Below are positions 42,317-52,876 of a stretch of 64,000 nucleotides of DNA, one piece after another; position 1 is the first letter of the stretch, and each line of letters begins with the position of its first letter. The notes under the pieces are model-generated. The model had not been told where the DNA came from, did no database searches, and saw only the letters and a list, made by a program, of their open reading frames with translations. The stretch is from Drosophila miranda (Eukaryota > Arthropoda > Insecta > Diptera > Drosophilidae). The position numbers and the translations under genes were made by a program. The stretch is taken from the NCBI RefSeq assembly GCF_003369915.1, contig NC_046675.1:15376001-15440000 (forward strand), given 5' to 3'.

Positions 42317-45300
42317 AATGGGGCATCTAAGTGGCGGCCACATGGCGAGTGGATCACAGTCTAGTGGCTATGTCCGTCTGCGAGTATCTGGAGGTGTTGC
42401 AACAGCAAGGCCCCCGAATTGAACAGCTGAGGAGCTTTGCATAAGCTGAGCAAATGGTTAGCACCCCGAAAGGCTAAAGTTGGCTCTTGGCTCGCAGAAC
42501 TGCAGCACAGCACAGCACCCAGGCCCAGACCCATCCTGTCCCGCACCCATGTATGGACATGTTTCTCTTTTTAGGCGGAAAACAAACTCAACTCAGACAC
42601 TGCCACCGTCATCGACACCACACCGCCAACGACCGGTCACCAACTCCCACAGCTCCCCCCCAGCTCCAGACTTTGGCGAAAAACGTGTCGCGGCAATTTC
42701 CCATTCAATTGCAGCTTTTCCATGTTGCATCTTTTCTTGTGTCTCGTTTCGGTTTTTGCCTAGTTTTTCGGTTCGCATTGCATATGCATTGCAATTTCTC
42801 CGCCGCCGCCGCCTCCGGCACCGTCGTCGTCCGTCTACTCATCTGCCCGAATGCCGCTGGATGGTGCATGGTTGGTCTCGGTCTCCGCGCTTGACTTACA
42901 TAAAGCTAGGAGCACACGCTGCCGTTGGACACACACCAAAAACTTGTTTTGTCTTTTTCGAGGAAACGACAGAAGCGTCACTTGGCCCATGATGGCGAGA
43001 CATCCAGAGGAGTGGAGGTGCAGAGGGAAAGGTGGCCCATAGGAGACGGTGCCTCCGATGATCATCAGCTTTCGGCTCAGCTGTGGCTGTGGCTGTGGAT
43101 ATGTCTGCGGATGACGATGACGATGAGGTTATTGCTTTGACTATTGCTACTGCCAGTGACTCCAGCTGCTGGGGAAGCGGGGGACTCTTCTGCGTTGGCG
43201 CCTTATGTAACTTGGATATGTGAGGGGGGAGCGATGGCCAGCCTATGTACGCGTATGCCCTGGGTACCAAACATTTTGCGCACTCATCTTCATCCCCAGC
43301 CAGCAATTACACTTTTGTCATACTCTCGGATTCTGTCTGTCATCAATAGGCTTGAAAAGTCAGTTTTTTTTGTCCCCTCCTTATACACATCTTTGAAAAA
43401 TGGCCTCCTCTTTAACATTAATCATATGCCTGGAATCTTCTTGTGCGCATCTCTGCCACAGCTGCTGCGCAGAGGTTTCGGTGTCGATTAGCATGTTCAA
43501 ATGGACAACGATGCATGCACCTGAAGATATCAGAAACTGCAACTGCTGCGAAAAAGAAGGCTGAATGGAGTCGTCTCTAATGTTGCGTATACGCCAGCTA
43601 TTAAACATGTCGCCGTGATGCGACGAGATGGAGCCCAAGGATAATCGAGACAAAATCAAATCCAAGCCACATCTAGTCACAATGTTTTTTTTTACTAAAA
43701 TATCGCTCAAATTCGCAATATTTGGCAATTGCAATGGATTCAGGGCGTTGTCTGCCACATTCGAATCGATTTTAATTTGAAAATTTATGCGCGTCTGCCC
43801 GGCAAATGTCTATTGCCAGCTTTTGCTAGTGCTCTCTGGCTCTGCCCGAGTCGGCCCAATTATAGTGTCATAACAATTACGCACGAATAATGAGTTTCTG
43901 TTTGAGCCAAAGCTGGGAAAACAGAAAATAGCAACCACCGCCACAGCCAAATCATTGCTGTCTGGTGTCTGGTGTCTGCTGTCTGCTATCCGGCGCTGAC
44001 CTAGTAGACGACGTGTTAATGATGGATTTGTTGAGATATGCCTTCGAGTATAATAAAGAGGTTGAGGTTCATTAAAGTTGCAAAAAGCGTGTAAAAATAG
44101 ACGCAGAAGCGAATCGAGTGATGGGTTCAGTGTAAACATCTATAGTTTAGACATGGGGGGAGTGCATCCCTGAACCTGTCTTCGAATGCGACCTTACAAC
44201 TGTTACTCCAATTACATGGCAGAAAGTAAAGACCGACAAAATAAAAAGTGAATTACGACATCAGCTGGGAGGGAGAGACCTTCATCTTCGTCTTCGTCTT
44301 AAGACAGGCCACAATAAACCAAATTAACGGCTCGAATGACAGTCCCGGACAGTGGCAGTGGCAGCCCCAGCGCCACAGCTGATCAAAACAGACCAAGACT
44401 CGAAAATGATTTAGCGTCTGCGTCTGCTGCTGCTGCTTTTGAGTGTTAAGTGTTGACTTTCATCTCATTGTTGCCCCCAACTCTAATTGCAGATCGCGCC
44501 CCGGCCACGCAACGAAGCACGCCGCAAAGTCCTTCACTTTGGAGCATGAATGCTGTTTCAAGGGGCTAACGCGCCCTTAGCCAATGCTCCAGAGGAGGAT
44601 TTGGTTACAGCTCCGCGAAAGTACTCGTATGTACGGAAAGAGGGGAGGGAGATGCGATGGTAGATAAACCTCATTTACTTGAATTTACTGCCAGTTTGAT
44701 TCAGTTTCATTTTATGGTAGTTTTGTCTTTCGGAGAGTTGAGGGCCTCGCTTCTTACATGCCATCCCTCAGACGGCCTACAGGTGCATCTGCTGACATAA
44801 TGGATCCGCATGGAGACTTCTTTCACTTCTGCAAGAATTCACAGATTTCTGGTTTCATTTGGAGGTCAGATCGGTTTCATAATCATCCGCTTCGCTCCCT
44901 TTTGTGACTCACGCAATGCGAGTGCGAACGTGAAATGGAAACGAAAATTGGCATTTGTTTGAGGTCTTTAAACTTCTTTTTGTAGCAGATCTGGCTTTGA
45001 TGGCTAAGCCTCACACTGTCTCTCTGTATGTAAATGTAAATTTAATTTAGCTCCTTGGGAAACATTAATTATATGCCCTGTGCCGTCGTGCCAGAGCCCT
45101 ACTGCTCCACTTGAAGATTATACGTATTATACACCCATCTTCTCTTTCTTTGTCTTTCCCAGTCGCAGTCCATTTCGTAATCGTTGAGCTGAAGCGACGG
45201 GGCGATGGGGCGGTGGAGATGGGGATGTGGATGTATTGTACGATGCACAAGCATCCTCCACACTTTTCTTTCGGGAGTTGGAAGACAATTGCATTCGTAA

Positions 45301-45833
45301 TTTGAATTGCCATAGGGCAACGGGAAATCTGAAATGATGTTTCGTCATGGGAACCGAAGGAGCGCCGCCGTCCTTTATTGCAAAATATTTATAATTTAAC
45401 CACTGTGAGACTGGGCATGGGTCCTGCTGGATGCCTCGTCTGTCAGGTTATTTACCCTACAGATTAATCGCGTTGGGAAAAATCACTTCCTGGTCCAGGG
45501 GCTATGTCGCAAGTCAACCCGACGATGTCGACGATGTCTCGATGTTTGGCCGGGAAAAGCGAATCGAAGGAAAAGTGCCAAAGAAAATTTCAAATACCAA
45601 AATCGTTAGCGACATTTTATTTTATTTTGTTTTATTTTTGTTTCAGCTTTTTGTATTTTTGCCATTTGGAAATTTTTGTTTTATTGTGAGAAACACAGCA
45701 ACAAATGCATCGGAGCACTGGGCAGTGGGGACTGAGGAGCTGCTGCTGGGAGAAGAAGATGGAGTTGGAGTTGGCCAAGGCGCCGTCGTCTTCTGCCCCA
45801 AAACGAGTTGAAGATGAAGGTACCGTGCCCCCC

Positions 45834-45838
<5 letters not shown>
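42317..45838. other. gene-free region upstream of the glycine-rich gene
   Basis: Several long overlapping frames (for example 42480-42992 plus, 43381-43758 minus) lack domains, signal peptides or sensible splice sites. The GC-richer 42480-43300 block explains their length. Simple repeats of GTCTG(C/G) type occur near 43960-43990. Regulatory sequence for the gene at 46 kb may lie here. Confidence 0.5.

Positions 45839-45865
<27 letters not shown>
45839..45865. repeat. GT microsatellite
   Basis: About 13 GT dinucleotides, ~100-130 bp upstream of the TATA box of the glycine-rich gene. Confidence 0.85.
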
Positions 45866-45967
45866 CTGTGTGCGAGTGTCGGCGATAATGATGTTGCCGA
45901 AGATAGCGAAACGAAAACCCCAAGCGAAGAAAACGACGAAAACGACGACGACGACCACGACGATGGG

Positions 45968-46008
45968 TATAAAGAGGGCCCGTCCGGGCATTCGAGATGC
46001 ATTCAGTC
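45968..46008 (+). promoter_or_regulatory. TATA box and initiator of the glycine-rich gene
   Basis: TATAAA at 45968-45973 and TCAGTC at 46003-46008, ~35 bp apart, 84-90 bp before the ATG. This is a typical strong cuticle-gene style promoter, though the spacing is slightly long. Confidence 0.65.
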
Positions 46009-46091
46009 GCTGGTTCCCCACTCGAAAGCAACTAAATTTACTTTATCATTTTACTTCACTTCTCTCCCCCACACACACAAAACTCGTGGCT

Positions 46092-46766
46092 ATGAACTCC
46101 TTCTCAGTGGTAAGTAGGATGACCAGAGGACCGACCAAGCGGATTGTGGAACAATTGGATTACCATTACCATCATTACCTTGCATTGCAGTTCTTAGTGT
46201 TCGCCCTAGCTGCGCTGGCCGCTGCGGAGCCCCCATCGGGCTACAACTATCCCCGTGGAGGCGGTGGCGGTGGCGGCGGCTCCTCGTTTGGCGGTTCCTC
46301 ATTTGGCGGCGGCGGCTCTTCTTTTGGCGGCGGCGGCGGTGGTGGCGGCGGCGGCTTCCAGGCCGTCAGCGGTGGCTTCCAGACATCCGAGGGCCAGAAT
46401 GTTGATCCCGCGCTGTTGGAGCAGGTCCGCCAGATCCTGCTGAATGAGGAGAGCAAGCAGGGAGGCGGCGGTGGAGGTGGTGGAGGTGGTGGTGGTGGCG
46501 GTGGCTACCCAAGCGGTCCGTCGAGCAGCTACGGAGCTCCTCCCTCGAGCAGCTACGGTGCGCCCGGCGGAGGTGGTGGTGGTGGTCGTGTGGTCGGCAT
46601 CGATCTTGAAGGCGTCCGTCAGGCCATCCAGGTTGCCCAGTTCGCCCAGCAGAGCACCCAGCAGGGCGGCGGCGGTGGTGGTGGCGGTGGTTACCCAAGC
46701 GGCCCCCCATCCGGATCATATGGCGCACCCTCGAGGCCCGGCGGCAGCTATGGCGCGCCCTTCTAA
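46092..46766 (+). CDS. glycine-rich secreted cuticle-type protein with resilin-like motifs
   Basis: Exons 46092-46109 (MNSFSV) and 46191-46766 encode 197 aa. The intron interrupts the signal peptide, which reads MNSFSVFLVFALAALAAAEP after splicing, an arrangement common in insect cuticle protein genes. The mature protein has long glycine runs with GGSSFGG units and two short helical conserved blocks (VDPALLEQVRQILLNEE and GIDLEGVRQAIQVAQFAQQS). It also has YPSGPSSSYGAP / PPSSSYGAP motifs like the elastic repeats of pro-resilin, and ends GGSYGAPF. It is likely an extracellular matrix or cuticle component. The 81-bp intron has no stop and keeps frame, so a longer continuous frame from 45705 exists, but it covers the promoter and is not real. 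Poly(A) signal candidates lie near 47337. Confidence 0.82.
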   Translation: MNSFSVVSRMTRGPTKRIVEQLDYHYHHYLALQFLVFALAALAAAEPPSGYNYPRGGGGGGGGSSFGGSSFGGGGSSFGGGGGGGGGGFQAVSGGFQTSEGQNVDPALLEQVRQILLNEESKQGGGGGGGGGGGGGGGYPSGPSSSYGAPPSSSYGAPGGGGGGGRVVGIDLEGVRQAIQVAQFAQQSTQQGGGGGGGGGYPSGPPSGSYGAPSRPGGSYGAPF

Positions 46767-48925
46767 AACCAGAGGACTCTCAGATCAAAAATCAAATTGC
46801 GCTGCCAAAAATGAATACCGACGGAATGGACGACATTTAACCGACTACGACGACGATACCGCAACCAATCCCGACACGACACCAACCAGCATCAAACAAC
46901 AACATGAACAGCAATTGGAATCAACATGATACTCGTATGTGGGTATCCTGGAACCTGGAACACATAGTTCGACTAGTGATGTGGATGATCCCGATCCAAG
47001 TATCTAACCCCCAACCCTCAGCGACTGTAATTCTCTAGCCCTGTCTCTCCTACCCCATCCAAAATCCGATTTCGGATCGAACCAACCCTCAATGAAACTT
47101 CGACTCGAAACGGTTTCGTTTTCACCTTTCTTTTTGGAACCTTTGTAAATAGTTTTCTCACTACACACAAAACACACAAAAAAAAACTCAAGAAAAAAGC
47201 TGAAAACGAACATGAAAACAACAACAACCATTACAACACCATCAACACCCCAGACAGTGTTATAACGCATTATTAGTTTGTAAGTGTTTTTATTTTATAT
47301 GAAACAAACAAAGAAACAACAAAAAAAGTATGAAAATAATAAAAAAAATAGTAAATTTTGTCACCGTTAAAATTTTGATCTTTTTACTTTTTTTGGATTT
47401 TTTAGACAGAAGATTCTTTTAGAAAGAGCAGTTTTTTTTTTACAGTTTCCTACTCCAAAAACTCAAGAATTCTTTAGAAATCATCATTAGCTTTGTCGTG
47501 ATAACCATAAAGAATTACAAATGTCGCCATTTACTATCGTACAGGTTTGAAAACTTGAAGATATCGCATTATAAAAAACAATATTACATAGACCAATTCC
47601 AATTAAACTCGTTTTTGGGGCCATGCCATCGATTCACTCGCATTGGATTCAAAATATCAATTCGAGTTGTCACTGGCCTTACGTGAGATATCGTACATGA
47701 AATACCAACAAGCATCTTCAAAAATCCTTTCACTTTTCAATTCGACAGCCACCCCTCCTCCGGCACTGCCGCACAGCCGCACTTGTGGAGCACGCTCATC
47801 ATCAATGCCCGTCGTGCAAGTGCTCGACGTGGAGATGGGGCCTGAGAGGCGCTCATTACGCGAAGATTGCGACAGATGCAGTCGAGAGACTGGGTCAAAA
47901 TGCAGCCCAGGAGGAGGGGTAGGGGGAACGTGGACAGCTATTGGATGGGGTCGTCGACGGACATCAACTATTACCATCCAAAAATGAAGTTGGAGTCTGA
48001 AGCCACTTTACCCACATTCAACATCATTAACATTTCCCAATTGAATGCGTGCCGCGGTGGCCTGGCCATCTATGGCCATCTTTGGCGCTGGACGCTGGTA
48101 GTGCATCCGAAAACGAGGCTCAGGCGGACGAGCAGCAAATGGAGTGTGCAACTGCAACGGATGTAACAGTAGCTGAAACTAAGCGGCTGCGACTTCCAAC
48201 AATGTGTTGTGGAATGCAAAGATTACGGCATATGAAAGAGCCACCACAAACACAAAATTACAGAGTGTCTATTTATCTCATGATGTCGTTTGTAGCGCAA
48301 CAGAGCTATTTTTTATAAAAAAAAATTATACAATACATTCAACTTATCTTTTTATTTGGACCTAGTGCTTATAGGGCAATAAGTTATGCAACCTTCTAAG
48401 TAAAACACCAGGATTAATATAATAATTTGGAATGTTTTCAAACCCAGAATTGTTTAGGTTACATTGCTCTTTTCAGTCATTTTCTTAAAAACTGGATTGT
48501 TATTAAAAATCTATACACTGAAAGAAACACTGGTATAGAGCAAAAAAAAAAAGAACCCAAAATTAAATTAAATATTCGGATTTTCAATAAAAAAGTGAAA
48601 TAAAATAGAATTCACAAATATAAATGTATAAAAAGCCTTTTTGATATAAATATAAAATACTTTAAAATATATATATTATATTTCATATACAATTACATAT
48701 ATAAAAAACCATTTTAATATTTCCAATTATATTTTGGGGAAAATATTAAAATCTAAGTGTAACTATTAGGGGCTCAGGGCTTTTTTCTCTGTCTATTAGC
48801 TATCAGCAACAAGCACGATTATCTTTTATTCTTTTTGCTAAACGCCATGGCCCAAACGACTTTGAAATTTCCATGTCGAACAATAAAGAATTTATGGTTT
48901 GATAAGCATCAGCATTAGAGACTTC
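46767..48925. other. 3' UTR of the glycine-rich gene and intergenic DNA
   Basis: The first ~570 bp are the 3' UTR (CAA-rich, AATAAAA near 47337). Beyond that the sequence is AT-rich with no coding frame I trust; 48530-48760 is extremely AT-rich. Confidence 0.5.
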
Positions 48926-49200
48926 AGGTTAGGTAGAGGCGGTTGCCAGGCTCGATCGGAGTACGCCACACTTAGGCGGGCGTCGGCCCCCTTATAAAGT
49001 CTGCGAACTTTCTGGGACATAGTGTACACATCTCCGAAATGTCAGTTAAAAAGGCAGAGCCTAAGTGTTGTAGCCTTCTTCTGCTGAGAGCTGGACAGGA
49101 GCAGAACAGGTGTTCCACTGTCTCGTCCTCGTCTCTACAGCCGCGGCAAAAGTCATTATGTGCCTAATAGCCAATGTACTGCGAGGTAACGTATGACTGC
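48926..49200 (-). mobile_element. LINE 3' fragment (C-terminal zinc-knuckle region)
   Basis: On the minus strand the frame reads CRGCRDEDETVEHLFCSCPA, then LSRRRLQHLGS, and a tail ending in ARLSVAYSDRAWQPPLPN. CxxC...ETVEHLxxxCP is the signature after the reverse transcriptase/RNase H part of jockey/R1/I-type LINE ORF2. Only the last ~90 codons remain. It is a different sequence from the LINE piece at 36 kb. Confidence 0.75.
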
Positions 49201-49524
49201 GTAGACTTTAAGTCTACAGCAATAATTTCCATAAGGGACACAATTTTTGGCTTCAGGAGCAAGTAATGTTTTGCCTATTTTGATAAACAAAATAAAAGAT
49301 TCTTATCTTAATGAAGGAAGTAATAGGTGCCCTAAAAAGTGGCAGGCCACTATGCAATCTGGGGATGACTGGCAGGTTATATGTATCCAGGGGGTGCTTT
49401 TCGCGTTCAGTGTTGGGATGACAGTGAAAACAATGAATGAGTTGGCTCGCGGCTGCTTCCGTAATCTCAGATAATCCAGCGTCGGAGGAGTCTGCAATGT
49501 CAGAGTCCCACGTGTTGCGTGGGG

Positions 49525-49559
<35 letters not shown>

Positions 49560-49614
49560 CGGTAAGTAAGCAAGAGAATTGACAAGGGGTTTCTCAGATC
49601 ATCTTCATCATATA
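49201..49614. other. intergenic, possible further repeat remnant
   Basis: A 110-codon minus-strand frame (49253-49585) here includes the AG microsatellite and has no recognised domain. It may be a decayed part of a mobile element. Confidence 0.35.
49525..49559. repeat. AG microsatellite
   Basis: About 17 GA dinucleotides with one GATA interruption, ~270 bp upstream of the first SLC5 gene. GA runs can bind GAGA factor. Confidence 0.85.
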
Positions 49615-49719
49615 AGATAAGACCCAGAGTTGTCGTAAGAGAGCCGTCAATAGATAATACTTATTTAGAACTGGCAATTCTTGAGATAACATCAACATCG
49701 GGCGAAAAGTTTATATAAA
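49615..49719 (+). promoter_or_regulatory. GATA site and TATA box of SLC5 gene A
   Basis: AGATAAG at 49615-49621 and TATATAAA at 49712-49719, 108 bp before the ATG. AGATAAG is the core bound by fly endodermal GATA factors. Similar sites precede the next two transporters. Confidence 0.55.
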
Positions 49720-49827
49720 GATTGAGAGTACGGCGGGATGCGCTCAAACGCAATTTTTCGCCGGAGTCGGAAAGTGCATAACAAGATCGGAGAATTCTGA
49801 GCGTATTCCTGAACGTATCCTTTAAAA

Positions 49828-51934
49828 ATGTCGGCTCTATTGAATGCCTCGATCCAGGCAGCTGCTGCCGTGGCACCCGACTCCCAGTTTGTGTTCAACT
49901 CTACGGATTACGTGATCTTTTCCCTGATGTTGAGCATATCAGCAGCCATTGGCGTGTACTTTGGATTCTTTGCCAAGGGCGAGGACACCACCGAGGAGTA
50001 CCTGATGGGTGGCAAGCGTATGAAGACCTTACCGATTGCCATTTCTCTGGTGGCCAGTCAGCTCTCGGCCATTTCCATTATGACCATTCCGGGCGAGATG
50101 TATGGCTACGGCATCAATTGGTTCTTTAATGTCGTCTGCATGGTAGTGGTGGTGCCTCTCCTAAACTACGTGATCATTCCCGTCTTCTACAACAACAACA
50201 TCACCAACTGTTATGAGGTGAGCGCCCTGCCATTGCGGTTATACTCTGTATCCAGTTTGTAAATAATTTGTGGTTGCAGTATCTGGAGATGCGGTTCGAC
50301 AGGAAGGTGCGCGTCCTGCAGACCTTCCTCTTCATATCGACCATGTTTTTCATGCTGCCCATCTTCTTATTCTTGCCCTCGCTGGCCTTCTCCCAGGGTA
50401 AGATAAAACTCACAGATCAATTTTAAACACCATCAGCATAATGGTTTTCCTCCAGTGACGGGCTTCAATGTGCACATCATCAATGCCATCGTCTCTGGCA
50501 TCTGTGTCTTTTACACCATGTTTGTGAGTCATAAAGCACTTCCCATTAGATCCATATTCATCCCAATTCTCGATTTTCCAGGGTGGCATCAAGGCGGTGG
50601 TCTGGACGGATGTAGTCCAAGCGGGCATTATGGTGGTCTCCGTGGTTTTGGTGGGCGTAATGGGGGCCTATCGTGTGGGCGGCTTCTCCGAAGTCTTTCG
50701 CATTGCCGGTGAGGGTGGTCGTCTGGATGTCAAGTAGGTTCCTTCCAAGGGTTTCACCAACAAAGAATATTAATCTTCTGCCTTTGCAGCTTTAACTTGG
50801 ATTTGACAACGCGCTCCACCATCTGGAACGTCTTCTCCTCGGCCACAATCATGTGGGCGGGCTATGTGGGCCTCAACCAGAGCTGCGTCCAGCGCATCGT
50901 CTCCCTGCCCTCGCTGAAGCACGCCAGGAGGTAAGTGGATATATCGATTGGATCCAACAGACTCTCATCATTGGTACACCCAAGGGCTCTGGTGATCTTC
51001 GGCTTTGGCTTTGTGATCATCATGTTTTTCAACTGCTTCACGGGCATCGTGATCTTCTCCCGCTTCTACGACTGCGATCCCATTAAGACTGGCCAGGTGT
51101 CCAAAGTGGATAAAATGGTGCCGTATTTCGTTCAGGACACTGTCGGACATCTGCGTGGCCTGCCCGGGGTGTTTATCTCGTGCGTGTTCAGTGCGGCCCT
51201 GAGCACTCTCTCGGCCAGCATTAATTCTCTCGGAGGAGTGGTTTATTTCGATTACATCAAACCCCACATCCGCCACACAGAGCACAAGGCGAACGTGATT
51301 ATGAAGCTGTTTGTGTTCTTCTGCGGCATCTACTGCGTCCTGGGCGGCATCGTCGTGGAGAAGTTTAACTCCATTCTCCAGGTGCTCTACTCGATCGGAG
51401 GCGTTAGTTTTGGAGCCACGTGTGCCGTATTTATGCTCGGCATGCTAGTGCCACGTGCCCATGGAAGGGTGAGTTAAGGGAACGATTTTTGGAGACAGAT
51501 ATAACTAATATAGCTTCCCTTCCCCTTAGGCGGCCATCATTGGAGTTCTTTCCAGTATTGCGTGCATGTCCACCATAGTGATCCTTAGTTGGGGACGCAA
51601 CCACTACGACACTCTGCCCACACGCGTCGACAACTGTCCGGCGCCGGCCCTGAATGCCACCACCACAGTCTCCCCCCTCAGTCCGGCAGCCACAGCGGCA
51701 GCCCACACCGGCGATGGGTTCAGTATCCTGGATCTGTCCTTCAACTGGTATGTGGTGGTGGGCTTCGCCGTAACATGGCTGGTGGCAGTGCCGCTAAGCT
51801 ACATCCTGAAGCAGCGAGCCGATGTGAAGCTGGATCCCAAGCTCCTGTCGCCGGTGGTGCAGCCTTTCGTCCGCTACGAACTGGCGCAGGCGGACGAGCT
51901 GCACGAGCTGAAGAGCGAGAACAACAAGGCCTGA
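49828..51934 (+). CDS. SLC5-family sodium:solute symporter (multivitamin-transporter-like), gene A
   Basis: Seven exons: 49828-50217, 50280-50397, 50456-50523, 50582-50733, 50790-50930, 50985-51468 and 51530-51934; 585 aa. SLC5 symporters use the Na+ gradient to import vitamins, monocarboxylates, iodide or sugars across the plasma membrane; the substrate here is unknown. TM1 follows FNSTDYVIFSLMLSISAAIG. Family marks are FFAKGEDTTEEYLMGG, the YTMFGGIKAVVWTDVVQ signature, GLNQSCVQRIVSLPS, and FSAALSTLSASINSLGGVVYFDY on the core helix lining the substrate site. The exon-6 acceptor is the CCCAAG at 50984; the earlier CAACAG would break the frame. The C-terminal loop (PALNATTT) has a likely N-glycosylation site. 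First of three tandem paralogues. Confidence 0.9.
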
Positions 51935-52748
51935 GGCAGTTAACCATAAGATATGCTTAGGTTGGGCATCGTAAAGATATAAGATAGGGACCCGGTGGTT
52001 GATATGAGTGCTGTGCACAGTCAGTGGACTCCAGTACGATCCCATTCCATCTAGATCGGATCTGTCTGCAGAACATCAAGAATTTTGCTTATCTGAATAA
52101 AAGGCTATATCACTATTGTCTGGCTCTTTAGTCGCAATCTTTGGACAGCGACATATTCTAAATATAAACCGCAGAAAAAACGAGAATTAGAGCAGTGCCG
52201 GGCCCCAAGCGATACATCGGGTAAATATATCAGTCTTTAATCCACAGAACAACCGAGTCATAGTCATAGCCATAAATTGTGGAACCTGCTAAAATTCTTA
52301 TCGCTGGCAAACACCTAGTTCAGAATGGGCCAAGAGTGTTAAGATCTTTACACACTACCTGGAAGGGTCGTATAACAACTGGCACGCCCCGAATCTCTGT
52401 CCCGAAATGGAAATTACACAAAGACAAAAATCTGAAACGGAAAGTTTTGGAAGACAAATAGATCGGGAAAGTTGAACAGATTTCATTTAATGCTATGCGA
52501 TCTAAAAAGTATCTCCACCTAGTCTCCATTTGTAAATATATTTAAAGGTTAAAGATACTTATAAGAGATAGATAATTATGATGCACCTAAAATTCGAACG
52601 CAGAGAGGCACCGGGAATGATTCTCTTACTTGGAGTTCTTTAGTTCTCATTTATATGGTGTGTTGGAAAAGCCAACAAGAGACGCAAGACCAGATAACTA
52701 AGGCACTAAACTTCTGTTTGATTTACGAAGGAGGCTGTGGCCAAGATC
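51935..52748. other. intergenic between transporters A and B
   Basis: Short frames only; AATAAA near 52098 may end gene A. No other gene seen. Confidence 0.5.
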
Positions 52749-52756
52749 AGATAAGG
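52749..52756 (+). promoter_or_regulatory. GATA site upstream of SLC5 gene B
   Basis: AGATAAGG, 121 bp before the ATG of gene B. A weaker AGATAA lies ~55 bp further upstream. Confidence 0.5.
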
Positions 52757-52876
52757 AGCCCACCGCCTGGGGGATTCATATTTAAGTGAAAACCAGGCCA
52801 GGGTATTCTCAAGTGTGCGCATAGACTTCGAACGTCGCATAACGGCCAAATCGGTACCTACAGAACCACTGCCAGG

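Noticed and set aside
42480-43306. Overlapping long frames (170, 135 and 136 codons) on both strands
   Set aside because: Three frames open at once in a GC-richer block, with no domain and no splice logic; best explained by composition.
43381-43758. 125-codon minus-strand frame
   Set aside because: No recognisable domain, signal peptide or promoter. Possible but unsupported.
45705-46091. Upstream extension of the glycine-rich frame
   Set aside because: It crosses the GT microsatellite, TATA box and initiator. The real start is the ATG at 46092, which gives a signal peptide after splicing.
50935-50984. Use of the CAACAG acceptor in SLC5 gene A exon 6
   Set aside because: It shifts the frame away from the conserved ALVIFGFGFVIIMFF segment; the CCCAAG acceptor 24 bp later restores the alignment to genes B and C.
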